Positions 1-9,259 of a stretch of DNA of 42,334 nucleotides are shown piece by piece; position 1 is the stretch's first letter, and each line of letters starts with the position of its first letter. The position numbers and the translations under genes are program-made. Under the pieces are notes generated by a model. It ran no database searches. It was not told the origin of the DNA and worked only from the letters and a program-made list of their open reading frames with translations. The stretch is taken from assembly GCF_009663775.1 (NCBI RefSeq), contig NZ_RDBR01000015.1, positions 1 through 42,334 of the forward strand. Reading direction: 5' to 3'. The DNA is from Lactobacillus sp. 0.1XD8-4 (GTDB lineage: Bacteria; Bacillota; Bacilli; Lactobacillales; Lactobacillaceae).

Positions 1-102
1 TAGTTGCCTAGAAAAATATTTATTCAATTTTAAAGCAAGAACATACAGGTTCCAACTTTAAGGGTACACGTCAATTCCTAGCTGCTAAGGCTCTTTTTTT
101 TA
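1..102. other. Intergenic left edge with T-tract
   Basis: No ORF with a ribosome binding site is visible here. A short imperfect stem (around 78-90) is followed by an eight-T run at 94-101, which may be the terminator of a gene lying left of the window. The assignment is weak because the transcript it would end is not in view. Confidence 0.3.
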
Positions 103-130
103 TTGATTTTATAAGCGAATGTTATATAAT
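103..130 (+). promoter_or_regulatory. Promoter of the marR-MFS operon
   Basis: A -35 TTGATT (103-108) and a perfect -10 TATAAT (125-130) are separated by 16 bases. The last base of the -10 is the first base of the palindrome at 130-151, so a bound repressor would sit on the start of transcription. Confidence 0.75.
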
Positions 131-151
131 TTTGTTAGTTTGCTAACAAAA
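130..151. promoter_or_regulatory. MarR operator palindrome
   Basis: This is a perfect inverted repeat, TTTTGTTAG-N4-CTAACAAAA, between the -10 box and the marR ribosome binding site. Its position and symmetry match autorepression by the dimeric MarR protein encoded immediately downstream. Binding by that protein is inferred. Confidence 0.8.
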
Positions 152-161
152 AGGAGAGAAA

Positions 162-584
162 ATGAACGAGATGATGGGGCGCCTGATAAAACAGGCCAAT
201 AATAAAATAAATCACGAAATGAACGTCTTTGCTCAGCAATATGACTTGACGGGAACGCAAATGTCAATTATTGATTTTTTAACTCATTTCCCGGGAAATA
301 GTTGCGACCAACACCAAATTGAATCTGAATTTGGGATTAAGCGGTCAACGACAACGGTGCTATTACAACGGATGGCGAAAAAAGGTCTTATTACCCGTGA
401 TATTTCCCCCAGCGATCATCGGCAAAAAGTAGTAGCGCTGACAACCGCTGGGAAAGAGTTGGTGCCGATTGTCAGTCAATATTTAAAAGATTATGAAGCC
501 CGAATTAAAGCTGCATTTAGTGAAGATGAAATTACCGTAATTGAGCAATTTTTAACGTCAATTATCAAGGGGGAACTAGGATAA
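162..584 (+). CDS. MarR family transcriptional regulator
   Basis: A 140-residue winged-helix repressor of the usual MarR length. Helices near residues 30-75 form the DNA-recognition unit (IKRSTTTVLLQRMAKKGLI), followed by a wing containing the family hallmark SPSDHRQKVVALT around residues 82-95. The start is set by AAGGAGAG six bases upstream. The stop overlaps the start of the exporter gene in a TAATG junction, so the two are translationally coupled. The gene probably represses its own operon through the perfect palindrome at 130-151 and is relieved by a toxic or phenolic ligand; the ligand cannot be read from sequence. Confidence in the family is high. Confidence 0.93.
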   Translation: MNEMMGRLIKQANNKINHEMNVFAQQYDLTGTQMSIIDFLTHFPGNSCDQHQIESEFGIKRSTTTVLLQRMAKKGLITRDISPSDHRQKVVALTTAGKELVPIVSQYLKDYEARIKAAFSEDEITVIEQFLTSIIKGELG

Positions 585-1960
585 TGAATGATAAAATTTC
601 ACCAAAAGTTATTGCAGCAATTGTGGCAACAGGGTTAATGTCCTTTTGTGGCGTTATTGTGGAAACTTCGATGAATGTCACGTTTCCGATTTTGATGCGT
701 GAATTTGCGATTACAACGAATACGGTTCAATGGATTACATCAATTTATTTATTGCTAGTAGCAATTATTGTGCCGTTGTCGGCGGTTTTAAAAAGCTCAT
801 TCAAAACTAAAAGCTTATTTACGTCAGCAATTTTACTCTTTATTAGCGGAGTAGTGATTGATGCGCTAGCGCCAACGTTTACCGTGTTATTGATTGGCCG
901 AGCAATTCAGGGGATTGGTACGGGAATTGCCCTACCATTAATGTTTAATATTATTATGGAGCAGGTTCCAGCAAGTAAGATTGGCCTAATGATGGGCGTT
1001 GGTAACTTAATTACCGGAGTTGCCCCAGCAATTGGTCCGACTTTTGGCGGGATTGTTGCCAGTCAGCTTAATTGGCGCTGGGTTTTCTATCTCTTGCTTC
1101 CATTGCTCTTTATTTCACTATTGCTAGGAGAATGGGGGATTACGCAAAAGTCTGTTATTCGCCGTCAACATGTTGACCTGTTGAGTATGCTGATGATTAT
1201 CTGCCTTTTCACTGGTTTAGTAACTGGATTTAGTAATCTCGGTAGCCAGCCATTTATTAGTTTGAACGTCGGTGGAGCGATCCTAGTAGGACTGGCTGGC
1301 ATGAGTGGCTTGGTTTGGCGTTCGTTGACAATTAACCAACCGATTCTACAATTACGCTTATTCAAAAATCCGTTATTTACTGGGCATGTATTGGGATTTT
1401 TCCTTACCCAGTTGATTTCATTAGGATTTGCGTTCTTATTACCGAACTATATTCAGCTAGTTAATGGTAATACTGCAATGGTGGCAGGCTTAGTTGTTTT
1501 GCCAGCAGGTTTTGCCGGGGCTCTTTTTGCTCCGTTAGGCGGGCGGATCTTAGACCGTTTTGGTGCACGAAAGCCAATATTATTAGGGATAACGCTATGC
1601 TTGCTATCGTTGCTGCTTTTTACCGTAATGAGCCGCCATTTGAGTAACCTGTTTATTGCGATTGTATACATCTTTTATATGGCTGGGATGGGGATGTGTA
1701 TGGGAAGTGTAATGACCAGTGCCTTAACAGTGGTTGGTAAGGAAAATTCCCCGCAAGGCAATGCAATCTTGAATACCCTCCAACAGTTTGCTGGTGCAAT
1801 TGGAACATCATTGGTAGCGATGATTGTTGCCACAAGCCAGGCTCACTTACACGTTAACCGCAGTATTTCGACAGCGGTCGGCACACAAGGAGCATTTGCA
1901 TTACTGACAGTTTTTGCGGTTATTGTATGGATTAGTTACTACCGGTCAGTTAAACAATAA
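584..1960 (+). CDS. MFS multidrug exporter, DHA2-like
   Basis: A 458-residue, highly hydrophobic protein consistent with the 14-helix drug:H+ antiporter (EmrB/QacA) branch of the major facilitator superfamily. An antiporter-type motif C (GVAPAIGPTFGG) lies near residues 143-156, a motif-A-like GGRILDRFGARKP near 318-331, and NWRWVFY after motif C. It would sit in the cytoplasmic membrane and expel lipophilic toxicants using the proton gradient. It overlaps the MarR gene by one base and ends at a strong terminator, so the pair forms a two-gene inducible efflux operon. The substrate is unknown; assignment to a named pump would be guesswork. Confidence 0.88.
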   Translation: MNDKISPKVIAAIVATGLMSFCGVIVETSMNVTFPILMREFAITTNTVQWITSIYLLLVAIIVPLSAVLKSSFKTKSLFTSAILLFISGVVIDALAPTFTVLLIGRAIQGIGTGIALPLMFNIIMEQVPASKIGLMMGVGNLITGVAPAIGPTFGGIVASQLNWRWVFYLLLPLLFISLLLGEWGITQKSVIRRQHVDLLSMLMIICLFTGLVTGFSNLGSQPFISLNVGGAILVGLAGMSGLVWRSLTINQPILQLRLFKNPLFTGHVLGFFLTQLISLGFAFLLPNYIQLVNGNTAMVAGLVVLPAGFAGALFAPLGGRILDRFGARKPILLGITLCLLSLLLFTVMSRHLSNLFIAIVYIFYMAGMGMCMGSVMTSALTVVGKENSPQGNAILNTLQQFAGAIGTSLVAMIVATSQAHLHVNRSISTAVGTQGAFALLTVFAVIVWISYYRSVKQ

Positions 1961-1967
1961 AAATACG

Positions 1968-2004
1968 AAAGGGACTGGAAAAAATTTTTTGCCAGCCCCT
2001 TTTT
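1968..2004. terminator. Intrinsic terminator, probably bidirectional
   Basis: AAAGGGACTGG pairs with CCAGCCCCTTT (one mismatch) around an A/T-rich inner stem, followed by T5. It ends the exporter operon. On the other strand it is preceded by the yigZ stop and could end that gene too. Confidence 0.85.
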
Positions 2005-2063
2005 AAATATTATAAAGTTAAATCACAATCACCTTGTTGAATGGGTCATTTTTCAACTGTACA

Positions 2064-2702
2064 TTAATTTTGGTATGGAATTTCATTAAATCGCTTAGGT
2101 CCCTCCGTAATCTGTAATTGATCGTTAAAACGGTTCGTTAGCGCTTGCTTTACAGTTGCCAATTCGTCCTCGTTAACATAGACGGTGGTTAAAACATTCA
2201 CACCGTATTCTTCGCCCGCGACTTCTAGGTTATTTTCTTTCAAGTAGTACAAGAGTGAGTCATGTTGGGAATAGGCAACAGTAATCTGGAGAGTTGCCTG
2301 TTTAACGCGTTGGATTAGTCCTGCTTGCTGAATAGCCTCGGTAGTTGTATTGCTATATGCACGGATAAGACCACCGGCACCAAGTTTAATTCCGCCAAAA
2401 TAACGAGTTACAACGGCTGCCACGTCATGAATTTTGGCAAGCTTTAGCGATTCAAGAATCGGAATCCCAGCGGTACCGCTTGGCTCACCATTATCACTTT
2501 CACGTTGAACTTGGTCGTTGTCGCCAATCATGTAGGCAAAACAGTTGTGGGTTGCTTTGCGGTTTTCAGTTTGAATCTTACTGATAAATGCTTGAGCTTC
2601 TTCGTCAGATGATACCCGAGCAATTGAACAAATAAATCGTGATTTCTTAATTACTTTTTCGTTGGTGGTATCGTGAGCAATTGTTAAATAGGGTTCTGTC
2701 AT
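2064..2702 (-). CDS. yigZ: YigZ/IMPACT family protein
   Basis: A 212-residue member of the UPF0029/IMPACT family. The conserved N-terminal domain carries KKSRFICSIARV near residue 17, then GEPSGTAGIPIL and YFGGIKLGAGGLIRAYS near residues 74-115. A small C-terminal domain of the YigZ type follows. I start it at ATG 2702 because GAAGGAAG lies eight bases upstream; a longer reading from 2723 would place that ribosome binding site inside the gene. Family members are linked to translation and stress, but no reaction is established. It diverges from comFA with only about 60 bases between them, a common arrangement in lactobacilli. Confidence 0.9.
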   Translation of the reverse strand: MTEPYLTIAHDTTNEKVIKKSRFICSIARVSSDEEAQAFISKIQTENRKATHNCFAYMIGDNDQVQRESDNGEPSGTAGIPILESLKLAKIHDVAAVVTRYFGGIKLGAGGLIRAYSNTTTEAIQQAGLIQRVKQATLQITVAYSQHDSLLYYLKENNLEVAGEEYGVNVLTTVYVNEDELATVKQALTNRFNDQLQITEGPKRFNEIPYQN

Positions 2703-2765
2703 TTTTAAACTTCCTTCGTGCATTTTTAATTTTTTTACGTATATATACTTATAGGGGGGTAGTAA

Positions 2766-4103
2766 ATGATGGATCTTAGTTATTATTATGGCCGGAAAGT
2801 CTTGGTAAATCGCTTGGCGCCGGTTCCTGCCGGTGTTCGAGTTTTACCGACAATTGAGGTGAGGTCACGGAATATTCGGTGTTATCGTTGTAACCAATTG
2901 ACAGCGAAAACTATCGCTGCCTTACCGCATAACGAATTTTATTGTCCTCACTGTATTAACCTGGGGCGGGTTTCAACGTTAAATAAATTTTATCATGTTC
3001 CCGAACCAAATCAATTTCTGCCAATTAAGCAACCAATATTAACATGGCACGGTAAGTTATCACCGTTGCAAGAGCAGGTTTCACTGACGGTTGCCCAGCG
3101 AATGGCTCGCCATGAACACCAGTTATTATGGGCAGTGACAGGAGCTGGCAAGACGGAGATGATGTTTGCAGGGATTGCAGCAGCTATCCGCCGCGGTGAA
3201 CGCATTGGAATAGCTTCACCGCGGGTCGATGTTTGTCTGGAGCTTTTTCCGCGCCTGCAAGTAGCCTTTGCTAATTGCGAGATTGCCTTATTGCATGGAC
3301 GGCAAGAATTACCATACCATTATGCTCAATTAACAATTTGTACGACCCACCAGTTATTGCGGTTCTACCATGCCTTTGATAATTTAATTATTGATGAGGT
3401 CGATGCTTTTCCCTACGCGGCTGATAAATCACTGCTTTATGCCACTAAGCATGCTCTGAAGGCCGATGGCGGCTGCCTATACTTGACGGCAACACCTGGT
3501 GATGCTTTATTACGTGAGGTGAGGCAGCGCCGTTTAGCGGTTAGTTATTTACCGTTACGGTATCATGGTCATCTCTTACCACGGATAAAGGTTCAGCTTG
3601 TTTGTTGGCGGCAACGGTTAAAACACCGGCAACTGCCAAGACGATGTGTGCAAAGAATGAACAAAAGCTTAGTTCGCCATCACCGTTTCCTATTATTTGT
3701 ACCGCACGTTGTTGATTTGTCATCAGTTTTCATAACCCTCCAAGCATATTTTCCGCGTTATCGTTTCGCAACGGTCCATGCCAATGACCCTGACCGGCTA
3801 ATAAAAGTTCAGCGCATGCGTGATGGTGAGTATGACTTTTTAATTACAACGTCAATCCTTGAACGTGGGGTCACCTTTCCTGAAATTGACGTATATGTGT
3901 TAGGAGCTGACGAAGCCGTTTTTTCTTCTTCGGCACTAGTCCAAATTGCGGGGCGGGCTGGTCGTGCACAGAGCCGGCCGACCGGAAATGTAATCTTATG
4001 GGTGAGCAGTAATTGCCGACAAGTACGACAAGCAACCCAACAGATAAATTATATGAATCGGAAAGGACAACGGATAAAAGATGAAGTGTCTGTTATGCAA
4101 TAA
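2766..4103 (+). CDS. comFA: Late competence helicase ComFA
   Basis: A 445-residue DEAD/DEAH-like ATPase needed for taking up transforming DNA at the inner face of the membrane. An N-terminal four-cysteine zinc site (CYRC ... CPHC, about residues 39-60) precedes the helicase core: Walker A VTGAGKTE near 125, a DEVDAF Walker B near 212, and QIAGRAGRA motif VI near 392. A G6 ribosome binding site lies six bases before ATG 2766; ATG 2769 is also possible. Its 3' end overlaps comFC by 23 bases, as in other Firmicutes comF operons. Reading frame and motifs are intact. No competence sigma-factor box could be recognised with confidence. Confidence 0.93.
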   Translation: MMDLSYYYGRKVLVNRLAPVPAGVRVLPTIEVRSRNIRCYRCNQLTAKTIAALPHNEFYCPHCINLGRVSTLNKFYHVPEPNQFLPIKQPILTWHGKLSPLQEQVSLTVAQRMARHEHQLLWAVTGAGKTEMMFAGIAAAIRRGERIGIASPRVDVCLELFPRLQVAFANCEIALLHGRQELPYHYAQLTICTTHQLLRFYHAFDNLIIDEVDAFPYAADKSLLYATKHALKADGGCLYLTATPGDALLREVRQRRLAVSYLPLRYHGHLLPRIKVQLVCWRQRLKHRQLPRRCVQRMNKSLVRHHRFLLFVPHVVDLSSVFITLQAYFPRYRFATVHANDPDRLIKVQRMRDGEYDFLITTSILERGVTFPEIDVYVLGADEAVFSSSALVQIAGRAGRAQSRPTGNVILWVSSNCRQVRQATQQINYMNRKGQRIKDEVSVMQ

Positions 4104-4764
4104 GATAATTTCAGTTCGGCTAACAATAAGAGATATATTTTGGCCGAGCGAGATTTTAAACCAAGCAACTTGTCCAGAATGTACGAATAAATTTGTCCAT
4201 TGGCAAACGGTAAATCGGTGTCGGGGATGCGGAAGATCAGGAATGGAAAAAGGACAACTGTTATGCAGTGAATGTAATTATTGGAAGCAAATGTACGGCT
4301 GGTATCTTCATCACCACGGAATATATCGTTATAATTCGATGATGAAAGAATACATGCGTCGCTATAAATTTGATGGTGATTATCGCTTGCGCAAAGTATT
4401 TCAATGTGAATTCAGTACATATATTCGGCAGATACCTACTGACTATATAGTTCCAATTCCGATAACAACGACAACGTGGCAAACACGAGGGTTTAATCAA
4501 GTAGTTGGGTTATTACGAGAAGTTCCATACCTAACAGCACTTCAAACCAAAATAGAAAAAAAGGCGCCTCAATCAAGTAAAAATAGACAAGAACGATTAG
4601 CGGCATCACAACCTTTTATCCTTAAAACGCCAGCAAAATTTAAGCATAAAAAGATTCTTTTAATTGATGATGTCTATACCACTGGACGAACACTTTATCA
4701 TGCTGCTGAACTATTTCATCAAGCAGGCGGTGATTGGGTTGGAAGCGTTTCTTTAGCACGTTAA
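4081..4764 (+). CDS. comFC: ComFC phosphoribosyltransferase-like competence protein
   Basis: A 227-residue ComF/GntX family protein. The N-terminus holds several CxxC pairs (CLLC, CPEC, CRGC, CSEC within about the first 65 residues), predicted to bind zinc. The C-terminal part is a type I phosphoribosyltransferase-like domain with the PRPP-loop signature ILLIDDVYTTGRT near residues 196-209. The family partners with ComFA in importing single-stranded DNA; whether it binds PRPP in vivo is not settled. Its start lies inside comFA, giving translational coupling. It is followed by an independent promoter for hpf. Confidence 0.92.
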   Translation: MKCLLCNKIISVRLTIRDIFWPSEILNQATCPECTNKFVHWQTVNRCRGCGRSGMEKGQLLCSECNYWKQMYGWYLHHHGIYRYNSMMKEYMRRYKFDGDYRLRKVFQCEFSTYIRQIPTDYIVPIPITTTTWQTRGFNQVVGLLREVPYLTALQTKIEKKAPQSSKNRQERLAASQPFILKTPAKFKHKKILLIDDVYTTGRTLYHAAELFHQAGGDWVGSVSLAR

Positions 4765-4791
4765 AATCTTCTTAAGATCCGTTAATAAAAT

Positions 4792-4820
4792 TTGTTAATT
4801 AATCAGAACTAATCTATAAT
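4792..4820 (+). promoter_or_regulatory. Promoter of hpf
   Basis: TTGTTA (4792-4797) and a perfect TATAAT (4815-4820) are spaced by exactly 17 bases. This makes hpf independent of the competence operon. Confidence 0.85.
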
Positions 4821-4844
4821 AAAGATAGGATATGAGAAGAGTGG

Positions 4845-4885
4845 TCCTTCTGATATCAGATCAAGCAATGGCTTGGCTGAAAGGA
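4845..4885 (+). promoter_or_regulatory. hpf leader hairpins able to mask the SD
   Basis: In the hpf leader, TCCTTC (4845-4850) can pair with GAAAGGA (4879-4885), which contains the Shine-Dalgarno. Inside lie the hairpin CAAGC-AATG-GCTTG (4862-4875) and the perfect palindrome TCTGATATCAGA (4849-4860). The pairings are visible; any regulatory role is inference. Confidence 0.35.
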
Positions 4886-4895
4886 GAGAAGTACA

Positions 4896-5444
4896 ATGTT
4901 AAAGTTCAATATTCGTGGTGAAAATGTCGAAGTTACTGAGTCAATCCGTGATTACGTGGTAAAACGGATCAGCAAACTTCAAAAGTTCTTTGAAGATAGC
5001 GTTGAAGCTACCGCCCACGTGAACTTAAAAGTTTATCCAAACCGTACGTACAAGGTTGAAGTAACTATTCCTTTACCATACTTGACGTTGCGGGCAGAAG
5101 AGACTTCTAATGATATGTACGGAAGTATTGATTTAGTTACAGATAAGCTTGAACGGCAGATTCGGAAGTACAAGACAAAGGTAAACCGTAAGTCACGTGA
5201 AAAGGGCTTAAAGAACCTTGAATTCATCCCATCTGACAATGATGTTGTAGACGAAGCTGATGATGAATTAAAGATTGTACGGACGAAGCAGGTTTCATTA
5301 AAGCCAATGGACCCAGAAGAAGCAGTCCTTCAAATGGACATGTTAGGACATGACTTCTTTGTCTTCCAAGATGCTGATACTGATGGCATTAGCATTGTTT
5401 ACCGTCGTAATGATGGTCGTTATGGCTTAATTGAAGCAGAATAG
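4896..5444 (+). CDS. hpf: Long-form ribosome hibernation promoting factor
   Basis: A 182-residue long HPF (YvyD/RaiA type). The N-terminal beta-alpha-beta domain (about residues 1-100) binds the 30S decoding region. A charged linker leads to a C-terminal dimerisation domain from about residue 125 (VRTKQVSLKPMDPEEAVLQMDMLGHDFFVF ending in YRRNDGRYGLIE) that pairs two 70S ribosomes into 100S particles. Length and both domains are those of the Firmicutes long form. AAAGGAGAG sits about ten bases before the ATG. It has its own promoter and terminator and lies just before secA, a conserved order. Expression is expected to rise in stationary phase or stress. Confidence 0.96.
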   Translation: MLKFNIRGENVEVTESIRDYVVKRISKLQKFFEDSVEATAHVNLKVYPNRTYKVEVTIPLPYLTLRAEETSNDMYGSIDLVTDKLERQIRKYKTKVNRKSREKGLKNLEFIPSDNDVVDEADDELKIVRTKQVSLKPMDPEEAVLQMDMLGHDFFVFQDADTDGISIVYRRNDGRYGLIEAE

Positions 5445-5466
5445 TCAATGCTAAATAATTAAGAAA

Positions 5467-5496
5467 AGCGCGGATGAGAAATCATTGGCGTTTTTT
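5467..5496 (+). terminator. Terminator after hpf
   Basis: GCGCGGATG pairs imperfectly with CATTGGCGT and is followed by T6. One mismatch and one wobble make it moderately strong. Confidence 0.6.
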
Positions 5497-5569
5497 ATTT
5501 CTGATATCGGTTGGACGGCTATTTTAGTAGTTATAATTGTGTTGAAAATTTTTATTTACGTTATGAACG

Positions 5570-5578
5570 TGGTAAAAT
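5570..5578 (+). promoter_or_regulatory. Extended -10 promoter of secA
   Basis: TGGTAAAAT has the extended -10 form TGnTAAAAT. No good -35 is seen 16-18 bases upstream. The leader behind it contains a possible stem, GGCTTGAG (5605-5612) with CTTAAGCC (5637-5644), ending about 20 bases before the secA start. Confidence 0.5.
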
Positions 5579-5666
5579 ATTATGGTTAGAATAAAAATAT
5601 AATTGGCTTGAGTAGTACTTTTTTATTGATATTGGACTTAAGCCAGAAAGTAGGAAGGACGCTTTT

Positions 5667-8030
5667 ATGGCCAATATTTTAAAAAAATGGATTGAAAGCG
5701 ATCGTCGTGAGTTACGGCGAATTAATAAAATAGCAAATAAAGTAGAAAGTTATGCTAAGCAGATGTCAGAATTGACTGATGAACAACTTCAGGCAAAAAC
5801 TGACGAATTCCGAGATCGTTACAAAAAAGGAGAATCACTGGATCATATGCTTCCCGAGGCTTTTGCGGTGTCTCGTGAAGGAGCTAAGCGAGTTTTAGGC
5901 TTGTATCCATTCCATGTCCAAATTATGGGGGGAATCGTTCTGCATGAAGGTAACATTGCGGAAATGCGTACTGGTGAAGGTAAGACCTTGACTGCTACGA
6001 TGCCAGTGTACTTGAATGCTATCTCTGGCAAGGGAGTTCACGTTATTACGGTTAACGAATACCTATCAAAACGTGATGCGACAGAAATGGGACAGCTTTA
6101 TAACTGGTTAGGCTGTTCTGTTGGAGTTAATAATTCTGAAATGAGCCCTGATCAAAAGCGGGAAGCGTACAAGGCTGACATTATGTACTCAACTAATAGT
6201 GAGATCGGGTTTGATTATCTTCGTGATAATATGGCGGTTTACAAAGAAGATCAAGTTCAACGGGGACTAAATTATGCCTTAGTTGATGAGGTTGATTCAA
6301 TTTTGATTGATGAAGCGCGGACGCCATTGATTATTTCTGGTCCAGGGACAGGAACATCAAAGCTATATCGACAGACAGACCGGTTTGTTAAACAATTAAA
6401 AAAGGATGTCGATTATAAGGTTGATCTTGAATCAAAGACAGTTTCTTTAACTGATGAAGGAATTAAAAAGGCTGAAAAATACTTTAACTTAAAGAACCTT
6501 TACGACCCTGAAAATACTGCATTGACGCACCACTTAGATCAAGCATTGCGTGCTAATTACATCATGCTTCTTGATAAGGACTATGTTGTTCAAGATGGTG
6601 AAGTCTTGATCGTTGATTCTTTTACTGGACGGGTAATGGAAGGACGGCGTTTCTCTGATGGATTGCACCAAGCAATCGAAGCCAAAGAAGGCGTTGAAAT
6701 TCAAGAAGAAAACAAGACGATGGCTAACATCACATACCAGAACTTATTCCGAATGTACAATAAACTAGCCGGGATGACTGGTACGGCTAAGACGGAGCAA
6801 GAAGAATTCCGTGAAATTTACAACATGGAAACTATTACGATCCCAACTAATCGTCCGGTTCAGCGTAAAGATGAGCCAGATTTATTATATCCAACCTTGC
6901 AAAGCAAATTTGCGGCAGTTGTTGAACGAATCAAAAAGCTCCACGCCAAGGGTCAGCCAATCTTAGTCGGAACCGTGGCTGTCGAGACGTCCGAATATCT
7001 TTCGCAACTTCTTGATAAAGAAAACATTCCTCATGTTGTCTTAAATGCTAAAAACCACGCTAAGGAAGCTGAGATTGTTAAAAATGCCGGTCAAAAAGGT
7101 GCAGTTACAATTGCTACTAACATGGCTGGTCGGGGAACTGATATTAAATTAGGACCTGGTGTTCGTGAAATCGGCGGCTTAGCGGTTATTGGAACTGAAC
7201 GTCATGAGTCGCGGCGGATTGATAACCAGCTGCGGGGACGTTCTGGTCGACAAGGGGACCCTGGCTTATCACAATTTTATCTTTCCCTTGAGGATGACTT
7301 GATGAAACGTTTCGGTGGTGACCGAATTAAGTCATTCTTAGAGCGGATGAAAGTTAATGATGAAGATGCGGTTATTCGTAGCCGTTTCTTAACTCACCAA
7401 GTTGAATCGGCTCAAAAACGAGTTGAAGGTAACAACTATGATTCACGGAAAAACGTTTTGCAATATGATGACGTAATGCGTGAACAGCGTGAAATTATTT
7501 ATAAAGAACGGCAAGAGATTATCACAGAAGATAAATCGCTGAAATGGGTTTTGATGCCAATGTTTAAGCGTACAATCAAACGTGAAGTCGATCAGCATAC
7601 TCTTGGTGAAAAGAAAGATTGGGATTTACAAGGAATTGTTGACTTTGCCGAAGAAGTTTTGATCAAACCTGATACAATTACGGTTAAGGACCTTGAAGGT
7701 AAGACACCAGACGAGATTGTAGACTACTTAATGACCTTTGCCGAGGGTGTCTACAAGGAAAAGCAAAAACAGCTCTACGATCCAGCACAAATGCTTGAGT
7801 TTGAAAAAGTTGTTATCTTACGGGTGGTGGATTCACACTGGACAGACCATATTGATATTATGGATCAATTCCGTCAATCAGTTGGTTTACGGGGTTACGG
7901 TCAGTTAAACCCGTTAGTTGAATATCAAACTGCAGGTTATCACATGTTTGAGCAAATGATTGCGGATATTGAGTATGAAACGACTCGTCTCTTTATGAAG
8001 TCCGAAATTCGGCAAAATGTAACCCGATAG
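5667..8030 (+). CDS. secA: Preprotein translocase ATPase SecA
   Basis: A 787-residue motor that drives unfolded preproteins through SecYEG. Walker A MRTGEGKT lies at residues 100-107 and the Walker B stretch [17 protein letters not shown] near 207-223. The preprotein cross-linking domain follows, then the second nucleotide domain with [12 protein letters not shown] and [11 protein letters not shown] (about 485-535), and helical scaffold and wing domains. The C-terminus ends at QNVTR and lacks the cysteine-rich zinc/SecB-binding tail of E. coli or B. subtilis SecA, as expected in lactobacilli. AGGAAGG lies eight bases upstream. It precedes prfB, the usual Firmicutes order. Confidence 0.98.
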   Translation: MANILKKWIESDRRELRRINKIANKVESYAKQMSELTDEQLQAKTDEFRDRYKKGESLDHMLPEAFAVSREGAKRVLGLYPFHVQIMGGIVLHEGNIAEMRTGEGKTLTATMPVYLNAISGKGVHVITVNEYLSKRDATEMGQLYNWLGCSVGVNNSEMSPDQKREAYKADIMYSTNSEIGFDYLRDNMAVYKEDQVQRGLNYALVDEVDSILIDEARTPLIISGPGTGTSKLYRQTDRFVKQLKKDVDYKVDLESKTVSLTDEGIKKAEKYFNLKNLYDPENTALTHHLDQALRANYIMLLDKDYVVQDGEVLIVDSFTGRVMEGRRFSDGLHQAIEAKEGVEIQEENKTMANITYQNLFRMYNKLAGMTGTAKTEQEEFREIYNMETITIPTNRPVQRKDEPDLLYPTLQSKFAAVVERIKKLHAKGQPILVGTVAVETSEYLSQLLDKENIPHVVLNAKNHAKEAEIVKNAGQKGAVTIATNMAGRGTDIKLGPGVREIGGLAVIGTERHESRRIDNQLRGRSGRQGDPGLSQFYLSLEDDLMKRFGGDRIKSFLERMKVNDEDAVIRSRFLTHQVESAQKRVEGNNYDSRKNVLQYDDVMREQREIIYKERQEIITEDKSLKWVLMPMFKRTIKREVDQHTLGEKKDWDLQGIVDFAEEVLIKPDTITVKDLEGKTPDEIVDYLMTFAEGVYKEKQKQLYDPAQMLEFEKVVILRVVDSHWTDHIDIMDQFRQSVGLRGYGQLNPLVEYQTAGYHMFEQMIADIEYETTRLFMKSEIRQNVTR

Positions 8031-8050
8031 TTATAAATTTACTACTAGGT

Positions 8051-8087
8051 ACGGCAGTAAGGTAACCCATGGCGGTACCGCTGCCGT
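8051..8087 (+). terminator. Hairpin between secA and prfB
   Basis: ACGGCAG (8051-8057) pairs with CTGCCGT (8081-8087), with an inner GGTA/TACC pairing. The following bases are T-rich but not a clean T-run, so it may be a partial terminator or processing site rather than a full stop. Confidence 0.45.
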
Positions 8088-8112
8088 ATTGTTGTATTAC
8101 GGAGGTTTTATT

Positions 8113-9229
8113 GTGGAATTAAGCGAAGCAAAAAAACAAGTAGAAGCAATGCAAAAAGAAGTTACGCACTTCGGGAGGTCTCTTTGACCTTGATGCGTTA
8201 GATGAACGTATTGCTGAAATTGAACAAGAGATGGCACAACCTGACTTTTGGAATGATAATGAAAAAGCACAGAAAATTATTACCGAAAATAATAATTTAA
8301 AGGATAAACGCGATACGTTTGTCAATCTGCGCGATCAAATTGCTGATTTAGAGACGTCGATTGAGCTATTAACCGTTGAACCTGATGCGGACTTACAAGA
8401 AGAATTTGAAACATCATTTGATGAGACGCAACAAGCTCTTAAACAGTATCGACTTAACCAATTATTAGCTGGTGAGTATGATGCCAAAAATGCAATCTTA
8501 GAAATTCATCCTGGAGCTGGCGGAACGGAAGCACAGGACTGGGGTGAAATGCTCTTGCGGATGTATGTCCGCTGGGGAGAACAACATGGTTTTACGGTAG
8601 AAACAGCTAGTTATGAAGCCGGTGAAGAAGCTGGAATTAAAAGCGTTACCTTATTAATCAAAGGTCATAATGCATTTGGTTATTTACGAAGCGAAAAGGG
8701 TGTTCACCGTTTAGTACGGATTTCTCCTTTTGATGCCGCGGGTCGTCGTCATACATCCTTTGCTTCGGTTGATGTAATGCCGGAATTAGATGATAGTGTT
8801 GAAGTTGAGATTGATCCATCTGACTTACGAATCGATACCTTTCGTTCTAGCGGGGCCGGTGGTCAGCACATTAATAAGACAGAGTCAGCAGTTCGCATTA
8901 CCCATCTTCCAACGGGAATTGTCACTTCATCCCAGGCAGAGCGATCACAATTGCAAAACCGGGTAACGGCAATGAACATGCTAAAATCAAAGCTTTATGA
9001 ATTAGAAGAAGAAAAAAAGGCTAAGCAGCGGGCGGAAATCGAAGGAGAACAGCTTGATATTGGCTGGGGCTCTCAGATTCGCTCATACGTCTTCCATCCT
9101 TATACCCTTGTTAAAGATAATCGGAGCGGTTATGAGACGCATAATGGTCAAGCGGTGATGGATGGCGATCTTGATCCTTTTATTAATGCCTTTTTGCAAT
9201 GGAAACTTAGTCAAAAGAATCCGCAATAA
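8113..9229 (+). CDS. prfB: Peptide chain release factor 2, programmed +1 frameshift
   Basis: The gene begins at GTG 8113 after GGAGGT, is read for 24 codons (MELSEAKKQ ... FGRSL) to an in-frame TGA at 8185-8187, and continues in the +1 frame from GAC 8186, giving a 371-residue protein. RF2 recognises UGA and UAA stop codons and releases the peptide. The SPF anticodon-like tripeptide (RISPFDAAG) and the catalytic GGQ (SSGAGGQHINK) are both present. Frameshifting lets RF2 sense its own level: low RF2 delays termination at UGA and favours the shift. A simple ORF call would start at 8231 and miss the first 39 residues. Confidence 0.97.
8173..8188 (+). promoter_or_regulatory. prfB +1 frameshift signal
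   Basis: An internal Shine-Dalgarno GGGAGG (8173-8178) lies three bases before the slippery CTT TGA C (8182-8188). This is the canonical arrangement known from E. coli and most bacterial prfB genes: the peptidyl-tRNA slips from CUU to UUU. Confidence 0.96.
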
Positions 9230-9259
9230 TTGGTTTCGTTTAGAAGGGAAGTGAATGGA

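Noticed and set aside
1-102. Small structured RNA or riboswitch at the left edge
   Set aside because: GAAC/GTTC and other short pairings exist, but no known RNA consensus could be matched and the upstream context is missing.
8231-9229. prfB as a 332-residue gene starting at ATG 8231
   Set aside because: The upstream frame, SD and canonical frameshift signal show the gene begins at 8113.
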